Positions 46,703-56,424 of a DNA stretch of 63,790 nt are shown in pieces. Each line of letters opens with the position of its first letter. The first letter of the stretch is position 1. Made by a program: the position numbers and the translations under genes. The notes beneath the pieces were generated by a model, which made no database searches, was not told where the DNA came from, and saw nothing but the letters and a program-made list of their open reading frames with translations. The stretch covers positions 1 through 63,790 of the forward strand of contig JAPLXZ010000002.1 in assembly GCA_026395815.1 (NCBI GenBank), given 5' to 3'. The stretch is from Candidatus Pacearchaeota archaeon. Its GTDB lineage: Archaea > Nanobdellota > Nanobdellia > Pacearchaeales > GW2011-AR1.

Positions 46703-47254
46703 TTAGCTAAACATATTACTGACAAAATTAACTAGCTGTTCTCTAAAAATGAATATTGTCGCGAGAAGCCCGACTAAAAAGACTAAGAGAAATATTAATA
46801 CATAAATCATTGTTTTGTTCCTTTGAGGTTCTTGGCCATAACTTGAAACTCCTGTAGGATATTGCTGGGGGGGAGTTGTCTGAGTTGGATAAATGTAATA
46901 TGCCTGCGCTGGAAATTGCGGAGCAAATTTTTTTGGTGGTGGTTGCACAACAGGCTGTTGAATTTGAGGTTGGAGCTTAGGTTCTTCTTTTACAACAGGT
47001 TTAGGCTTCTCTACTTTTTGCTGAACTACAGGAGTAAGAGTTGGTTGATCCAATTTTGGCTTGACTAATCTTTCTTCCTTAGTAACTGGCTTTTTTGGAC
47101 GTGGTCCTGGCTGGTAATCTTTCAAAAGAGCTGCAGCCTCGGAAATTTCCTCTCTTTTATATCCTGCATTATAAAAAGTCATCATTGCTCTTTTCAAAGT
47201 TTCTCCTCTTTCAAGCGCACCTCTTAATCCACAAAAAATTTCCACGTTTACCAT
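46703..47254 (-). CDS. Hypothetical protein, helical N-term, Pro/Gln linker, C-terminal TM
   Basis: ERGETLKRAMMTFYNAGYKREEISEAAALLKDY; QPVVQPPPKKFAPQ; MIYVLIFLLVFLVGLLATIFIF. Confidence 0.6.
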   Translation of the reverse strand: MVNVEIFCGLRGALERGETLKRAMMTFYNAGYKREEISEAAALLKDYQPGPRPKKPVTKEERLVKPKLDQPTLTPVVQQKVEKPKPVVKEEPKLQPQIQQPVVQPPPKKFAPQFPAQAYYIYPTQTTPPQQYPTGVSSYGQEPQRNKTMIYVLIFLLVFLVGLLATIFIFREQLVNFVSNMFS

Positions 47255-47295
47255 TTTATATGTTATAAATTAAAGAAACCTTGATTTATAAAAAT

Positions 47296-48639
47296 TTACA
47301 ACTTTAGCTTTTGGCCGTTTTGCATAAGATGGCAATTTTTCCCTGCTTTGTATCCCATCTCTTTTCCAAGTTCCATCATAGGAGTCAAGTGCATTATTGA
47401 ACCATGGGCAGGGATTATATTTTCTGGATGTATCATAGTTATCAAATCCCTCAAATCTTCTCTTCCTGCATGGCCTGAAACATGGATGTTATCAAAAATT
47501 CTAACTCCATATTTTTTCAGCCTTTTGTCCATCTGTTCTTTATTTGCAACATTTACAGCAGCAGGAATTGTTCTTGAAGAAAAAACTACATTGTCGCCTG
47601 AACGGAATTCAAATGGAAGCTTGTTTCTTGAAAGCCTGTCCATTATACTTCCTGGTTCTCCTTGATGCCCTGTGCAAACAATCAAGGAATTTTCCCTTTC
47701 TTTTTGTATTTTTTTCAAAACAGAATCAACCTGCTTTTTGTAGCTTACAAGTTCAATATCTTTTTTGAAGGGGCACATTCCGATGTCAATTGATGCTGAA
47801 ACATACTTCTTCAAACTCCTTCCCATAAAGTAAATTTTTCTGTCTAATTTTTTCGAGAAATCAACAATGCTTTTCAATCTTGCAATATGGGATGAAAAAG
47901 TCGTGACAAAAATTGCAGATTCCTCGTTTTTTATCGTCAATAAGACTTCTTCCAAAAGTGCTCTTGCTATTTTTTCGCTCGGTGTTTTCCTTTCAATTCC
48001 AGAGTAAAGAGAATCAACAATAAGAACCTTGACTCCTTCTTTTGAAATTTTTTTTAACAAATCATAATTAGGGGGCAAACCAAGAATTGGAGTATTGTCC
48101 ATCTTGAAATCATTCGCATACAAAACAATTCCTTCTGGAGTGTGCAAAGCAATCATGGAAGTTTGCAGTGTAGAATGCGTTATGTTAATAAAATCAACAG
48201 TATAATTTCCACTTTTTCCTTTAATAGAACATGAAGAATTTGGATTTATTGTTTTTATTGGATTTGGGATGCTCATGTTTTCATCTTCCATTATCTTTTT
48301 CAAAACCTGGGTCGTGAATGGCGTTCCTAAAACAGGGGCATTATACCTGTAAGCCATGTAAGGAATTGCACCTATATGGTCGAGATGAGCATGGCCTAAA
48401 AAAATTGCCCGAACTTTATTTCTCAATCCGAACTTGTCTAAAATCAAATCATCTGGCAATGCTCCAATGCTTCTTAATCTTTTTTCAGAATAATTTCCTT
48501 CCTGAGTTTCCTCTTCCTGAAGCTCGACAATTGCAGGCAGATAAACTCCTGCGTCGAATATGAATACGTCATCTCCTGTTTTAACAGCAGTCATATTCTT
48601 TCCTACTTCATCAAATCCGCCTATAGTATAAATTTCCAT
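47296..48639 (-). CDS. Ribonuclease J (archaeal)
   Basis: GHAHLDHIGAIPYMA; beta-CASP region; VSGHAGREDLRDLI; IIPAHGSIMHL. Confidence 0.93.
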   Translation of the reverse strand: MEIYTIGGFDEVGKNMTAVKTGDDVFIFDAGVYLPAIVELQEEETQEGNYSEKRLRSIGALPDDLILDKFGLRNKVRAIFLGHAHLDHIGAIPYMAYRYNAPVLGTPFTTQVLKKIMEDENMSIPNPIKTINPNSSCSIKGKSGNYTVDFINITHSTLQTSMIALHTPEGIVLYANDFKMDNTPILGLPPNYDLLKKISKEGVKVLIVDSLYSGIERKTPSEKIARALLEEVLLTIKNEESAIFVTTFSSHIARLKSIVDFSKKLDRKIYFMGRSLKKYVSASIDIGMCPFKKDIELVSYKKQVDSVLKKIQKERENSLIVCTGHQGEPGSIMDRLSRNKLPFEFRSGDNVVFSSRTIPAAVNVANKEQMDKRLKKYGVRIFDNIHVSGHAGREDLRDLITMIHPENIIPAHGSIMHLTPMMELGKEMGYKAGKNCHLMQNGQKLKL

Positions 48640-48759
48640 TTTTTCTAAATCTTATCACTTTTTATGCTATAAATTAGAAGAGGTAGTTTAAAAATTCTTT
48701 CAAAGAATTTTTAGATATAAAAAAGATAATTTTAATAATCAGATTTTACTGATAGTATC

Positions 48760-49044
48760 ATGAAAACTCTCAAGTCACTCAGACCAAGCATGAGGGAAAA
48801 TAAGAGATATTTGTTAGTTGAAGGAAAGAATTTAAGAAAAAATATTGAAAAGGCTATTTTAGAGTTTATAGGAATTTTAGGCATGTCAAAAGTTGGATTG
48901 GAATTCATAAGAGAAGGTCAAGATTCTGCTATTATAGGGATAAATAGGGAAATGGTTGATTCTGTAAGAGCAAGTTTATGCGTTTTTTCTGAAAAAATGG
49001 AAGTGAAAAAGGTAAGCGGGACATTAAAAGGGCTGAAGAGATAA
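48760..49044 (+). CDS. RNase P protein Pop5/Rpp14
   Basis: MKTLKSLRPSMRENKRYLLVEG...; genomic position upstream of psmA. Confidence 0.75.
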   Translation: MKTLKSLRPSMRENKRYLLVEGKNLRKNIEKAILEFIGILGMSKVGLEFIREGQDSAIIGINREMVDSVRASLCVFSEKMEVKKVSGTLKGLKR

Positions 49045-49080
49045 GATAAACCTTAAATATCTTAATTTGAAGGGATTCTT

Positions 49081-49389
49081 ATGCTAATTGATGAAGATAT
49101 AACAAAAGTACTTGAAGAAGAGAAGAAAAAATTAGAAATAGAAGAAGTTGTAAGAGTATTTCCTGGATGGAAACCTGTTCCTTGCATTGAAAAAAGAGGA
49201 GAAGAATATACCATTATTATTCCTTCTCATATAAATCCAACAAAGATTAGATTTAAACATATTATAAGACATGAATTATATCACTCATACAGACATAAAA
49301 AAGATGTAGAAAGAGGGGTTGGTTTTATGAGAAATCTTTTGTTAGACATACCTGCAAATGTATATTCTTATTTTGGGATTAGATTGTAA
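49081..49389 (+). CDS. Minimal HExxH protein (putative metallopeptidase-like)
   Basis: KHIIRHELYHSYRHKKD (HELYH). Confidence 0.5.
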   Translation: MLIDEDITKVLEEEKKKLEIEEVVRVFPGWKPVPCIEKRGEEYTIIIPSHINPTKIRFKHIIRHELYHSYRHKKDVERGVGFMRNLLLDIPANVYSYFGIRL

Positions 49390-49484
49390 TTTTCCCTCCA
49401 AAAACTTTAAATACCATTATTTCTTCTAAAAATCGGAGAGAAAAAGAAATTAAGTTTTAAATTATAAATTTCTCTAAAATTAGA

Positions 49485-50210
49485 ATGGATATACCATTAG
49501 ACTTACAACAACAAGCAATGGGCTATGACAGAACTGCGACAATGTTCTCGCCTCAAGGCCATTTGCTTCAGGTAGAATATGCTGAAAAAACTGTCAGACT
49601 TGGAAGTGCAAGCATTGGCATGACTTGTTCTGATGGAGTTTTTATACTTGCAGATTTAAGAATAGAAGACAAGCTGATTGTCCAAAGATCAGCGAACAAG
49701 ATTTATGAAATTGATTCTCACATAATTGCAAGCGTTGCTGGAATTGTCTCTGATGCAAGAGTTTTGATTGAAAGAGCGCAAGTTTTAGCACAGCAGCATA
49801 GAGTCACTTACGATTCTCCAATAGAGCCAGAATTAATAATCAAAGACATTTCAAATGTAAAGCAGCAATTCACTCAATATGGCGGAGCAAGGCCATTTGG
49901 AGTCTCTTTAATGATTGCTGGAATAAACAGCAAAAGACCAGAGCTTTACACAAGCGATGTTACAGGAAATTATCTTTCATATTACACAAATGCAATCGGA
50001 GAAAACGACGAGAAAATAAGAGAAATACTAAGGGAAAAATACAAGCCGGAATTTACAATAAAAAGAGGAGTTAAACTTGCATTGGATATAATTAAGGAAA
50101 TGCAGGACAAGAAATTCAATATTGGCAGGTTTGAATTGGTTTATATTAAAAGCGAAAATTCGGAATTAAAAAGATTATACGGAGAAGAATTGCAAGAATT
50201 TGTAAAATAA
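49485..50210 (+). CDS. psmA: Proteasome subunit alpha
   Basis: MGYDRTATMFSPQGHLLQVEYAEKTVRLGSASIGM. Confidence 0.96.
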   Translation: MDIPLDLQQQAMGYDRTATMFSPQGHLLQVEYAEKTVRLGSASIGMTCSDGVFILADLRIEDKLIVQRSANKIYEIDSHIIASVAGIVSDARVLIERAQVLAQQHRVTYDSPIEPELIIKDISNVKQQFTQYGGARPFGVSLMIAGINSKRPELYTSDVTGNYLSYYTNAIGENDEKIREILREKYKPEFTIKRGVKLALDIIKEMQDKKFNIGRFELVYIKSENSELKRLYGEELQEFVK

Positions 50211-50217
50211 AATTAAA

Positions 50218-50889
50218 ATGACTAAAACAACCGCAAGAATAAAACAAAAAGGAAAACCTTTCGAGATTATAGTTGATTTGGATGAAGCATTAAAATTCAA
50301 AAAAGGGGAAAGCAATTGGATTGAAGCAGAAGGAGGCAGAATTTTCATAGATGTAAAAAAAGGAAATGCTGCTCCTGCAAAAGACTTAGAAGATGCTTTT
50401 GGAACAACAGATGTTTCAACTATTGCTGCAAAAATTGTTAAAAGCGGTGAGATTTTAACAACACAAGAGTACAGAGAAGATGAAAAAGAAAAAAAATACA
50501 AGCAAGTTGTCGATATTTTAGTTAAAAATACTATTGATCCTAAAACAGGAAATCCGCACACCCCTGAAAGAATAAAAAGTGCATTGGAAGAAGCGCATGT
50601 TAATATTAAAAACACGCCGATAGAAAGTCAGATTAAGGATATTATTGAAGAAATAAGCAAGATTATTCCAATAAAAGTTGAAACAAAAAGAATTAAAATA
50701 AAGGTTCCTGCAATACATACAGGGAAAGCTTATGGAGTAGTAAGCCAGTACAAAGAAGAGGAAAATTGGCTTAATGACGGAAGTTTGGAAGTCGTTGTAA
50801 GCATTCCTGCTGGATTGATAATGGAGTTTTATGACAAATTAAATTCAGCGACGCATGGAAGTGCGTTTACAGAGGAGTTAAAAGAATAA
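50218..50889 (+). CDS. SBDS/SDO1 ribosome maturation factor
   Basis: TTARIKQKGKPFEIIVDLDEALKFKKG...; position between psmA and rrp4. Confidence 0.93.
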   Translation: MTKTTARIKQKGKPFEIIVDLDEALKFKKGESNWIEAEGGRIFIDVKKGNAAPAKDLEDAFGTTDVSTIAAKIVKSGEILTTQEYREDEKEKKYKQVVDILVKNTIDPKTGNPHTPERIKSALEEAHVNIKNTPIESQIKDIIEEISKIIPIKVETKRIKIKVPAIHTGKAYGVVSQYKEEENWLNDGSLEVVVSIPAGLIMEFYDKLNSATHGSAFTEELKE

Positions 50890-50890
50890 A

Positions 50891-51070
50891 ATGACAATTG
50901 ATTTAGGGAAAAAGATGGTTAGTGAAGATGGGTATGATTTATGCGTTAGTTGCAGTACTAAAACCGTTTATAAAACAGAGACGCATATTGATGCAAGAAG
51001 AAATTATATAGAAGGCGCAGGGCAGTTGTGTGGTAATTGCTATGAAGCTTTAGAGGGAACAAGGAAATGA
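50891..51070 (+). CDS. Small four-Cys Zn-ribbon protein (59 aa)
   Basis: MTIDLGKKMVSEDGYDLCVSCSTKTVYKTETHIDARRNYIEGAGQLCGNCYEALEGTRK*; 4-nt overlap with rrp4 start; just under ORF-track cutoff. Confidence 0.75.
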   Translation: MTIDLGKKMVSEDGYDLCVSCSTKTVYKTETHIDARRNYIEGAGQLCGNCYEALEGTRK

Positions 51071-51783
51071 CAGACAGAAAAATTGTAATACCTGGAGAAG
51101 TAGTGTTCGAAGGAGCAGACTATTTGCCGGGAGAAGGAACAGAAAAGAAAGGAAACGAGATAGTTGCAATGCGATTTGGTCTTGCTGAAGAAGCAAATAA
51201 ACTCATCAAAGTCATACCTTTATCAGGAGTTTATCAACCAAGAAGAGGAAACGTTGTAATAGGAAAAGTGGAGAATGTAACATTTAATGGATGGGTTATA
51301 GACATAGGGACAGCAGACAGTTCATTCTTGCCTATAATGGAATTTCCAAGATATGTCAACCAAGATGAATTGGAAGAAATTATGGCTATTGGAGATATGG
51401 TTGTTGCAAAGATTAATTCAATAAACCAGAGGGGAATAGACTTAACAGTCAAGCTAAAAGGACTTGGCAGATTGGATAAGGGAATCATAATCAGCATAAA
51501 TTCAAATAAAGTCCCAAGAGTTATCGGTAAGGAAGGAAGCATGATATCTTTAATAAAAGAAGAGACAAACTGCAGAATCACTGTTGGCCAAAACGGATTG
51601 ATTTGGATAAATGGAAACAAGATAGAAGATGAGCTATTTGCAAAGAAAGCTATTTTGCATGTTGCTGAAAGATCATTCATGTCTGGACTTACAGACGAGA
51701 TGAAAAAATGGTTTGAAAAAGAAAAAGAACAGACAGGAAGTCTGAAAAACAGACAGGCTGTTTTAAAGGAGAATAAAAATTAA
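51067..51783 (+). CDS. rrp4: Exosome subunit Rrp4
   Basis: S1 region GKVENVTFNGWVIDIGTADSSFLP; KH VPRVIGKEGSMISLIKEETNCRITVGQNGLIWI. Confidence 0.95.
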   Translation: MTDRKIVIPGEVVFEGADYLPGEGTEKKGNEIVAMRFGLAEEANKLIKVIPLSGVYQPRRGNVVIGKVENVTFNGWVIDIGTADSSFLPIMEFPRYVNQDELEEIMAIGDMVVAKINSINQRGIDLTVKLKGLGRLDKGIIISINSNKVPRVIGKEGSMISLIKEETNCRITVGQNGLIWINGNKIEDELFAKKAILHVAERSFMSGLTDEMKKWFEKEKEQTGSLKNRQAVLKENKN

Positions 51784-51784
51784 A

Positions 51785-52048
51785 ATGGGAATAGGAGAAA
51801 AAGATACTCAAGAGAAAATGAAAGTTGAATATAAAGTAGTTAGTGAAAGAAATTGGAATGAAAAAAGTTCATCTCCAATAAAGTACACTTTTTATGAAAA
51901 TGGTTCAAAGACTGATGAAACATCTCATTTAGACCATTTGGAGTTTCCAGAAGACACAGGTTTTTTAATGACAATGGCAAAAAAACAAAGAGATATTTTA
52001 AATAAAAATAAAATAATTAAATCAATTGAATCAACCCTAATAGTTTAA
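51785..52048 (+). CDS. Hypothetical small protein inserted between rrp4 and rrp41
   Basis: 87-aa ORF tightly spaced to both neighbours. Confidence 0.6.
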   Translation: MGIGEKDTQEKMKVEYKVVSERNWNEKSSSPIKYTFYENGSKTDETSHLDHLEFPEDTGFLMTMAKKQRDILNKNKIIKSIESTLIV

Positions 52049-52049
52049 A

Positions 52050-52772
52050 ATGACAACAAAAGAAACACACTCAAAAGAATTCAAAAGACCTGACGGAAGA
52101 AAGCCTGATGAGCTTAGGAAGATAACTGCAAAAGTCGGGATAATTCCTAATGCAGATGGAAGTGCGATGTTCTCATTCGGAGATACTGTTGCAATTGCTG
52201 CTGTTTACGGGCCAAAAAAAATGCATCCTCAACATTCACAAAATCCAGAAAAAGGAACATTGAGATGTAACTACAACATGCTCAGCTTTTCTGTTTCAGA
52301 AAGAATTCGTCCAGGGCCTTCAAGAAGAAGCACTGAAATTAGCAAGATAACAGAATGGGCTTTAGAGCCGGTTTTAATGATTAATGATTTTCAGGGAAAT
52401 GTCGTCGATGTTCATATAAGCATTTTGCAGGCAAACGCATCAACAAGATGCGCTGGAATAAACGCTGCTGTGATGGCTCTCGCTCATGCCGGAATTCCAA
52501 TGAAGAACCTTGTATCGAGCGTTTCAATAGGAAAACTTGACAAGCAGTTAGTTGTTGATTTGATAAAGGAAGAAGAAGATTGGGAAGAGGGAGAAGGAGC
52601 AACAGACATCCCAATAACATTTACTGCAGACGGAAAAATAACTCACATTCAGTTGGATGGAAAAATAACAAAGAAGCAATTAAAAGAAGCAATAGAACTT
52701 GCAAGAGAATCCTGCAAGAAGATTTACGAAATTCAAAAGAAAGCTTTGAAAGAAGTAGGGGAGGAAAAATGA
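52050..52772 (+). CDS. rrp41: Exosome subunit Rrp41
   Basis: RPDGRKPDELRKI; GDTVAIAAVYGPKKMHPQHSQ; RPGPSRRSTEISKI. Confidence 0.96.
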   Translation: MTTKETHSKEFKRPDGRKPDELRKITAKVGIIPNADGSAMFSFGDTVAIAAVYGPKKMHPQHSQNPEKGTLRCNYNMLSFSVSERIRPGPSRRSTEISKITEWALEPVLMINDFQGNVVDVHISILQANASTRCAGINAAVMALAHAGIPMKNLVSSVSIGKLDKQLVVDLIKEEEDWEEGEGATDIPITFTADGKITHIQLDGKITKKQLKEAIELARESCKKIYEIQKKALKEVGEEK

Positions 52773-52818
52773 CTAAACAGAAATTCAGCACAAATAAAAA
52801 TTCAGGAGAATTTTCATA

Positions 52819-53619
52819 ATGATAGAAACATCAGAATTAACAGCAGAAAGAATAAAAGAATATTTGAACCTTGGAAAAAGGTTTGATGACAGAAAACTCG
52901 ACGAGTTCAGGGAAATAGTTATTGAGACAGGAGTCTCAAAAAATGCAGAAGGAAGCGCAAGAGTAAAAGTAGGAAAAACAGAAGTACTTGTAGGAGTTAA
53001 GATGGATGTTTCAGAACCCTACCCTGATTCTCAAGACAAGGGAAATTTGATGGTTACTGCTGAATTGCTTCCATTAAGTTCTCCAAGATTTGAATACGGA
53101 CCTCCTCAATTTGACGCAATAGAATTAGCAAGAGTCATTGACAGGGGAATAAGAGAAAGCAAATTCATTCAACTAGAAAAATTATGCATAAAAGAAGGAG
53201 AAAAAGTTTGGACTGTTTTCATAGACATATATACAATGAACGACGACGGAAATTTATTTGATGCAGCATGGTTAGGAGCAATTGCTGCGCTTAAAACAGC
53301 AAAAATTCCAAAATACGAAGAAAAAGAAGAAAAAGTTATATATGGAGAACGGACAAAAGACAATGTTCCATTGGCAGAATATGTTCCAATATCCTTGACA
53401 GTTTATAAAATAGGGAATAACTTAATTGTTGACCCTACAAAAGAAGAAGAAGATATAAGAGAAACTAGAGTGACTGTTTGTAGTTCTGACGGAACGATTT
53501 TTTCAATGCAAAAAGGAAATGTGAAAGAATTGAGTGTTGAAGAATTCAGTAATATTCTTGATTTAGTGGAAAAAACAGAAAGAGAAATCTTTAAAAAAAT
53601 AGAAAAGAATTTAAAATAA
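52819..53619 (+). CDS. rrp42: Exosome subunit Rrp42
   Basis: GKRFDDRKLDEFREIVIETGVSKNAEGSARVKVGKTEVLVGVKMDV. Confidence 0.95.
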   Translation: MIETSELTAERIKEYLNLGKRFDDRKLDEFREIVIETGVSKNAEGSARVKVGKTEVLVGVKMDVSEPYPDSQDKGNLMVTAELLPLSSPRFEYGPPQFDAIELARVIDRGIRESKFIQLEKLCIKEGEKVWTVFIDIYTMNDDGNLFDAAWLGAIAALKTAKIPKYEEKEEKVIYGERTKDNVPLAEYVPISLTVYKIGNNLIVDPTKEEEDIRETRVTVCSSDGTIFSMQKGNVKELSVEEFSNILDLVEKTEREIFKKIEKNLK

Positions 53620-53780
53620 TGGAAAACCAAATTAAACTTTGCGAATTGATTGAATACTGTGGAGACTTTCATGTCATTGGAAAAAATGCATGTGAAGGCG
53701 TGAAAAATTCTAATGAATGCCCATTATTAATTGATGTTAAAAATAATCAATATACAGACAGATTTAAACCATTACCATAA
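53619..53780 (+). CDS. Small Cys-containing protein (53 aa)
   Basis: MENQIKLCELIEYCGDFHVIGKNACEGVKNSNECPLLIDVKNNQYTDRFKPLP*; overlaps rrp42 stop by 1 nt. Confidence 0.55.
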   Translation: MENQIKLCELIEYCGDFHVIGKNACEGVKNSNECPLLIDVKNNQYTDRFKPLP

Positions 53781-53781
53781 G

Positions 53782-54150
53782 ATGTTAAAAGGATTTAGCA
53801 AATATGAAACAGCAAGGATTCTTGGAGCAAGGGCTTTGCAAATTTCAATGAATGCTCCTTTATTAATAAAAATAGAAAAAGAAGATCTTGAAAAAATAAA
53901 TTACGATGCATTAAAAATTGCTGAGATAGAACTTAATTCAGAAATTCTTCCAATTTCAATAAAACGTCCTTTCCCGCTAAAAAGAGAGGACAGATTAAAG
54001 AGAATAAGGGAAAGAAAGATTTCTGACCAAGAGATTGAGAAAAAAGAAGGAACAGAAGAAGCAAGCATAGTTGGAAGCGGTGAAATGATGGAACTCGCAA
54101 CTCCTGAAGACGAAGCAGGAGATGAAGCTGAAGAAGCAGAAGGGGAATAA
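53782..54150 (+). CDS. rpoK: RNA polymerase subunit K (omega-like)
   Basis: MLKGFSKYETARILGARALQISMNAPLLI...; start corrected from the 53731 ORF. Confidence 0.88.
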   Translation: MLKGFSKYETARILGARALQISMNAPLLIKIEKEDLEKINYDALKIAEIELNSEILPISIKRPFPLKREDRLKRIRERKISDQEIEKKEGTEEASIVGSGEMMELATPEDEAGDEAEEAEGE

Positions 54151-54187
54151 TATTAAAGTTTATTAATCCAACTTCATTTTTCTTATT

Positions 54188-55342
54188 ATGATAATAAAGG
54201 GGGTTTCAGCGAAAACTATTTTGGATTCTCGAAAAGAAAAAACCGTTCTTGTTTCTGTAAAAACAAATGCTGGAGAATTCAGTGCAAGCGCGCCGAATGG
54301 AAAATCAACAGGAAGTTATGAAAAAAAACCGTACAAGAAAAGCCTTGAAGAAGACATAAAGGCAATAAAACAATTCAGTGATTATTTCTCCGAGGATATT
54401 CTCGATAAATTTGATGATTTGAGAAGAGTTGAAGATGTCATGGACAGGCAGATTGGTGCTAATACCCTTTTTGCATTTGAGTCTGCAATACTCAAAGCGA
54501 TTGCAAAAGAACAAAAAAAACAGGTTTGGGAACTTATAGACAATAATGCTAAAGGATTTCCAAGACTTGTAGGCAATTGCATTGGTGGAGGAAAACATTC
54601 GTCATTAGAAAGAAAGCCGGATTTTCAAGAATTTTTGCTGATTCCTAATTTGAAAAACGTGAAAGAATCTTTTGAAGCAAATAAAAAGGCAAAAAAAGAA
54701 GCAGAATGGTTGTTAAAAAAACAGGATGAAAAATTCAAGGGAAATAAGAATGATGAAGACGCATGGGCTACATCTTTAAATGATAAAGTTGTTTTGGAGA
54801 TACTGAAAAATTTAAAATTGCCTCTTGGAATTGACGTCGCTGCTACTGGCTTTTACAAGAGAAAGAAATATCATTATCACAATCCGCCGTTAGACAGGGA
54901 AAATGAAGAACATTTCGAATATTTATGCAATTTAATAAGAAATTTTAATCTTTTTTACATAGAAGACCCTTTTGAAGAGGGAAGTTTTGAAGATTTTGCA
55001 AAATTATTAAAGAAATTTCCTGAAAGATTAATTGTTGGGGACGATCTCACAACTACAAACCCAAAAAGATTTGAAAAAGCAATAAAGATGAAAAGCATAA
55101 ATGCAATAATCGTAAAACCAAATCAGATTGGCTCTTTAATAGAGATGAAAGAGGTTGTTGAACTGGCAAAAAGGAACAACATTAAGATTGTTTTTTCTCA
55201 CAGAAGCGGAGAAACAGAAGAAACTATTTTGGCTGATTTAGCCTTCGGTTTTCAAGCTGATTTTTTTAAATGTGGAATTACAGGCAAGGAAAGAGAAGCA
55301 AAGATAAAGAGATTAATTGAGATTGAAAAAGGATTGAAGTAA
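54188..55342 (+). CDS. eno: Enolase
   Basis: IEDPFEEGSFEDF, VGDDLTTTNP, IIVKPNQIGSLIE, SHRSGETEETILADLAFG. Confidence 0.95.
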   Translation: MIIKGVSAKTILDSRKEKTVLVSVKTNAGEFSASAPNGKSTGSYEKKPYKKSLEEDIKAIKQFSDYFSEDILDKFDDLRRVEDVMDRQIGANTLFAFESAILKAIAKEQKKQVWELIDNNAKGFPRLVGNCIGGGKHSSLERKPDFQEFLLIPNLKNVKESFEANKKAKKEAEWLLKKQDEKFKGNKNDEDAWATSLNDKVVLEILKNLKLPLGIDVAATGFYKRKKYHYHNPPLDRENEEHFEYLCNLIRNFNLFYIEDPFEEGSFEDFAKLLKKFPERLIVGDDLTTTNPKRFEKAIKMKSINAIIVKPNQIGSLIEMKEVVELAKRNNIKIVFSHRSGETEETILADLAFGFQADFFKCGITGKEREAKIKRLIEIEKGLK

Positions 55343-55406
55343 ATTATATTCTATATTCCCATTTTGCATAGAAAACCTTTAAAAATATACTTTTTCTCTG
55401 AAATGT

Positions 55407-56423
55407 ATGCCTAAAAAAAAGAAATCTGAAAATGAAACCGCTGAAGAAAAAGCAGAAGAAAAAATAGAAGCAGATATCGTCAAAGATATAGAAAAAGACG
55501 GCGTGCCGGAAAGCATTGCAAAGAAAGAAGAAAATATAGCAGAAAGGGTAGAAAAAGAACTGGAAAAGAAAGCAGAATCGCAAGCGAGCGCATCTTTAGT
55601 AAAAGCTGCGGAAGCAGAATCACTTTCAACTGAAAATATAAAAGAAGACTCTGAACAAGTTCAAGTTTCATCCAATGACAACATTGAACGAAAGAAAAAA
55701 GAAATTCTTGAAAAAGCGAAAAAGCTAGCTGAAAAACTTGAAAAACCTACTACAGAAGAGCTTAAAGAAAAAATCAAAATCAAGAAAAGAACAGACATGC
55801 TTATTCCTCTTGAAGAGTATGTCAAATCGGGAATTTATCTTGGAACAAGAGTTATAACTCCTGACATGAGGCCATTTGTTTACAGAAGAAGAGCAGATGG
55901 ACTTGCAATATTCAACACTGATCTAATCGATGAGAAATTAAAAGAAGCAATTGAATATTTTTCCAAATTTGACGCTAAGGACATAATCCTTGTGTGCAAA
56001 AGACAAGCAGGATGGAAAGCTGCAGAGATGTTTTCAAGATTAACAGGAATAAGAACATTCACAAAAAAATATCCCGCAGGAATTTTAACAAATACTGCAC
56101 TTCCTGATTTTTTTGAGAATGAATTGAGCATAATTACAGATTCATGGCTTGACAAAAACGCCTTGCATGATACTGTGAATGCTAGAAAAAAAGTTTTGAT
56201 GCTTTGCGACACGAATAATTTTGCAAGAAATGCTGATCAGATAATAATTGGGAATAATAAAAGTTCAAAAAGCTTGGGGGTAATTTTTTACTTGCTCACG
56301 AGAGGATATTGCAAAGCAAAAGGGCTTGAAGTAGATGTTCCTGATTTAGATTTCTGGACAGTTGAAGAAGAACCGCAAATTGAAGAAAGAACAAGAAGAA
56401 TAGACACGAGATTTGGAGTGTAA
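55407..56423 (+). CDS. rps2: Ribosomal protein uS2 with long charged N-terminal extension
   Basis: S2 body from ~LIPLEEYVKSGIYLGTRVITPDMRPFVYRRRADGL; preceding ~125 aa Glu/Lys-rich. Confidence 0.93.
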   Translation: MPKKKKSENETAEEKAEEKIEADIVKDIEKDGVPESIAKKEENIAERVEKELEKKAESQASASLVKAAEAESLSTENIKEDSEQVQVSSNDNIERKKKEILEKAKKLAEKLEKPTTEELKEKIKIKKRTDMLIPLEEYVKSGIYLGTRVITPDMRPFVYRRRADGLAIFNTDLIDEKLKEAIEYFSKFDAKDIILVCKRQAGWKAAEMFSRLTGIRTFTKKYPAGILTNTALPDFFENELSIITDSWLDKNALHDTVNARKKVLMLCDTNNFARNADQIIIGNNKSSKSLGVIFYLLTRGYCKAKGLEVDVPDLDFWTVEEEPQIEERTRRIDTRFGV

Positions 56424-56424
56424 G

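Noticed and set aside
46855-46880. Another G-quadruplex at gctgggggggag
   Set aside because: Single G run inside a CDS without four runs at G4 spacing.
51720-52049. Possible rrp4 tail copy at the end of the inserted 87-aa ORF (LKENKN versus LNKNK)
   Set aside because: Similarity is explained by A/T-rich Lys/Asn codons; too weak to count as a third tail duplication.
53619-53780. RpoP or L37Ae in the usual post-rrp42 position
   Set aside because: Cys spacing does not match CxxC zinc-ribbon patterns of either protein.
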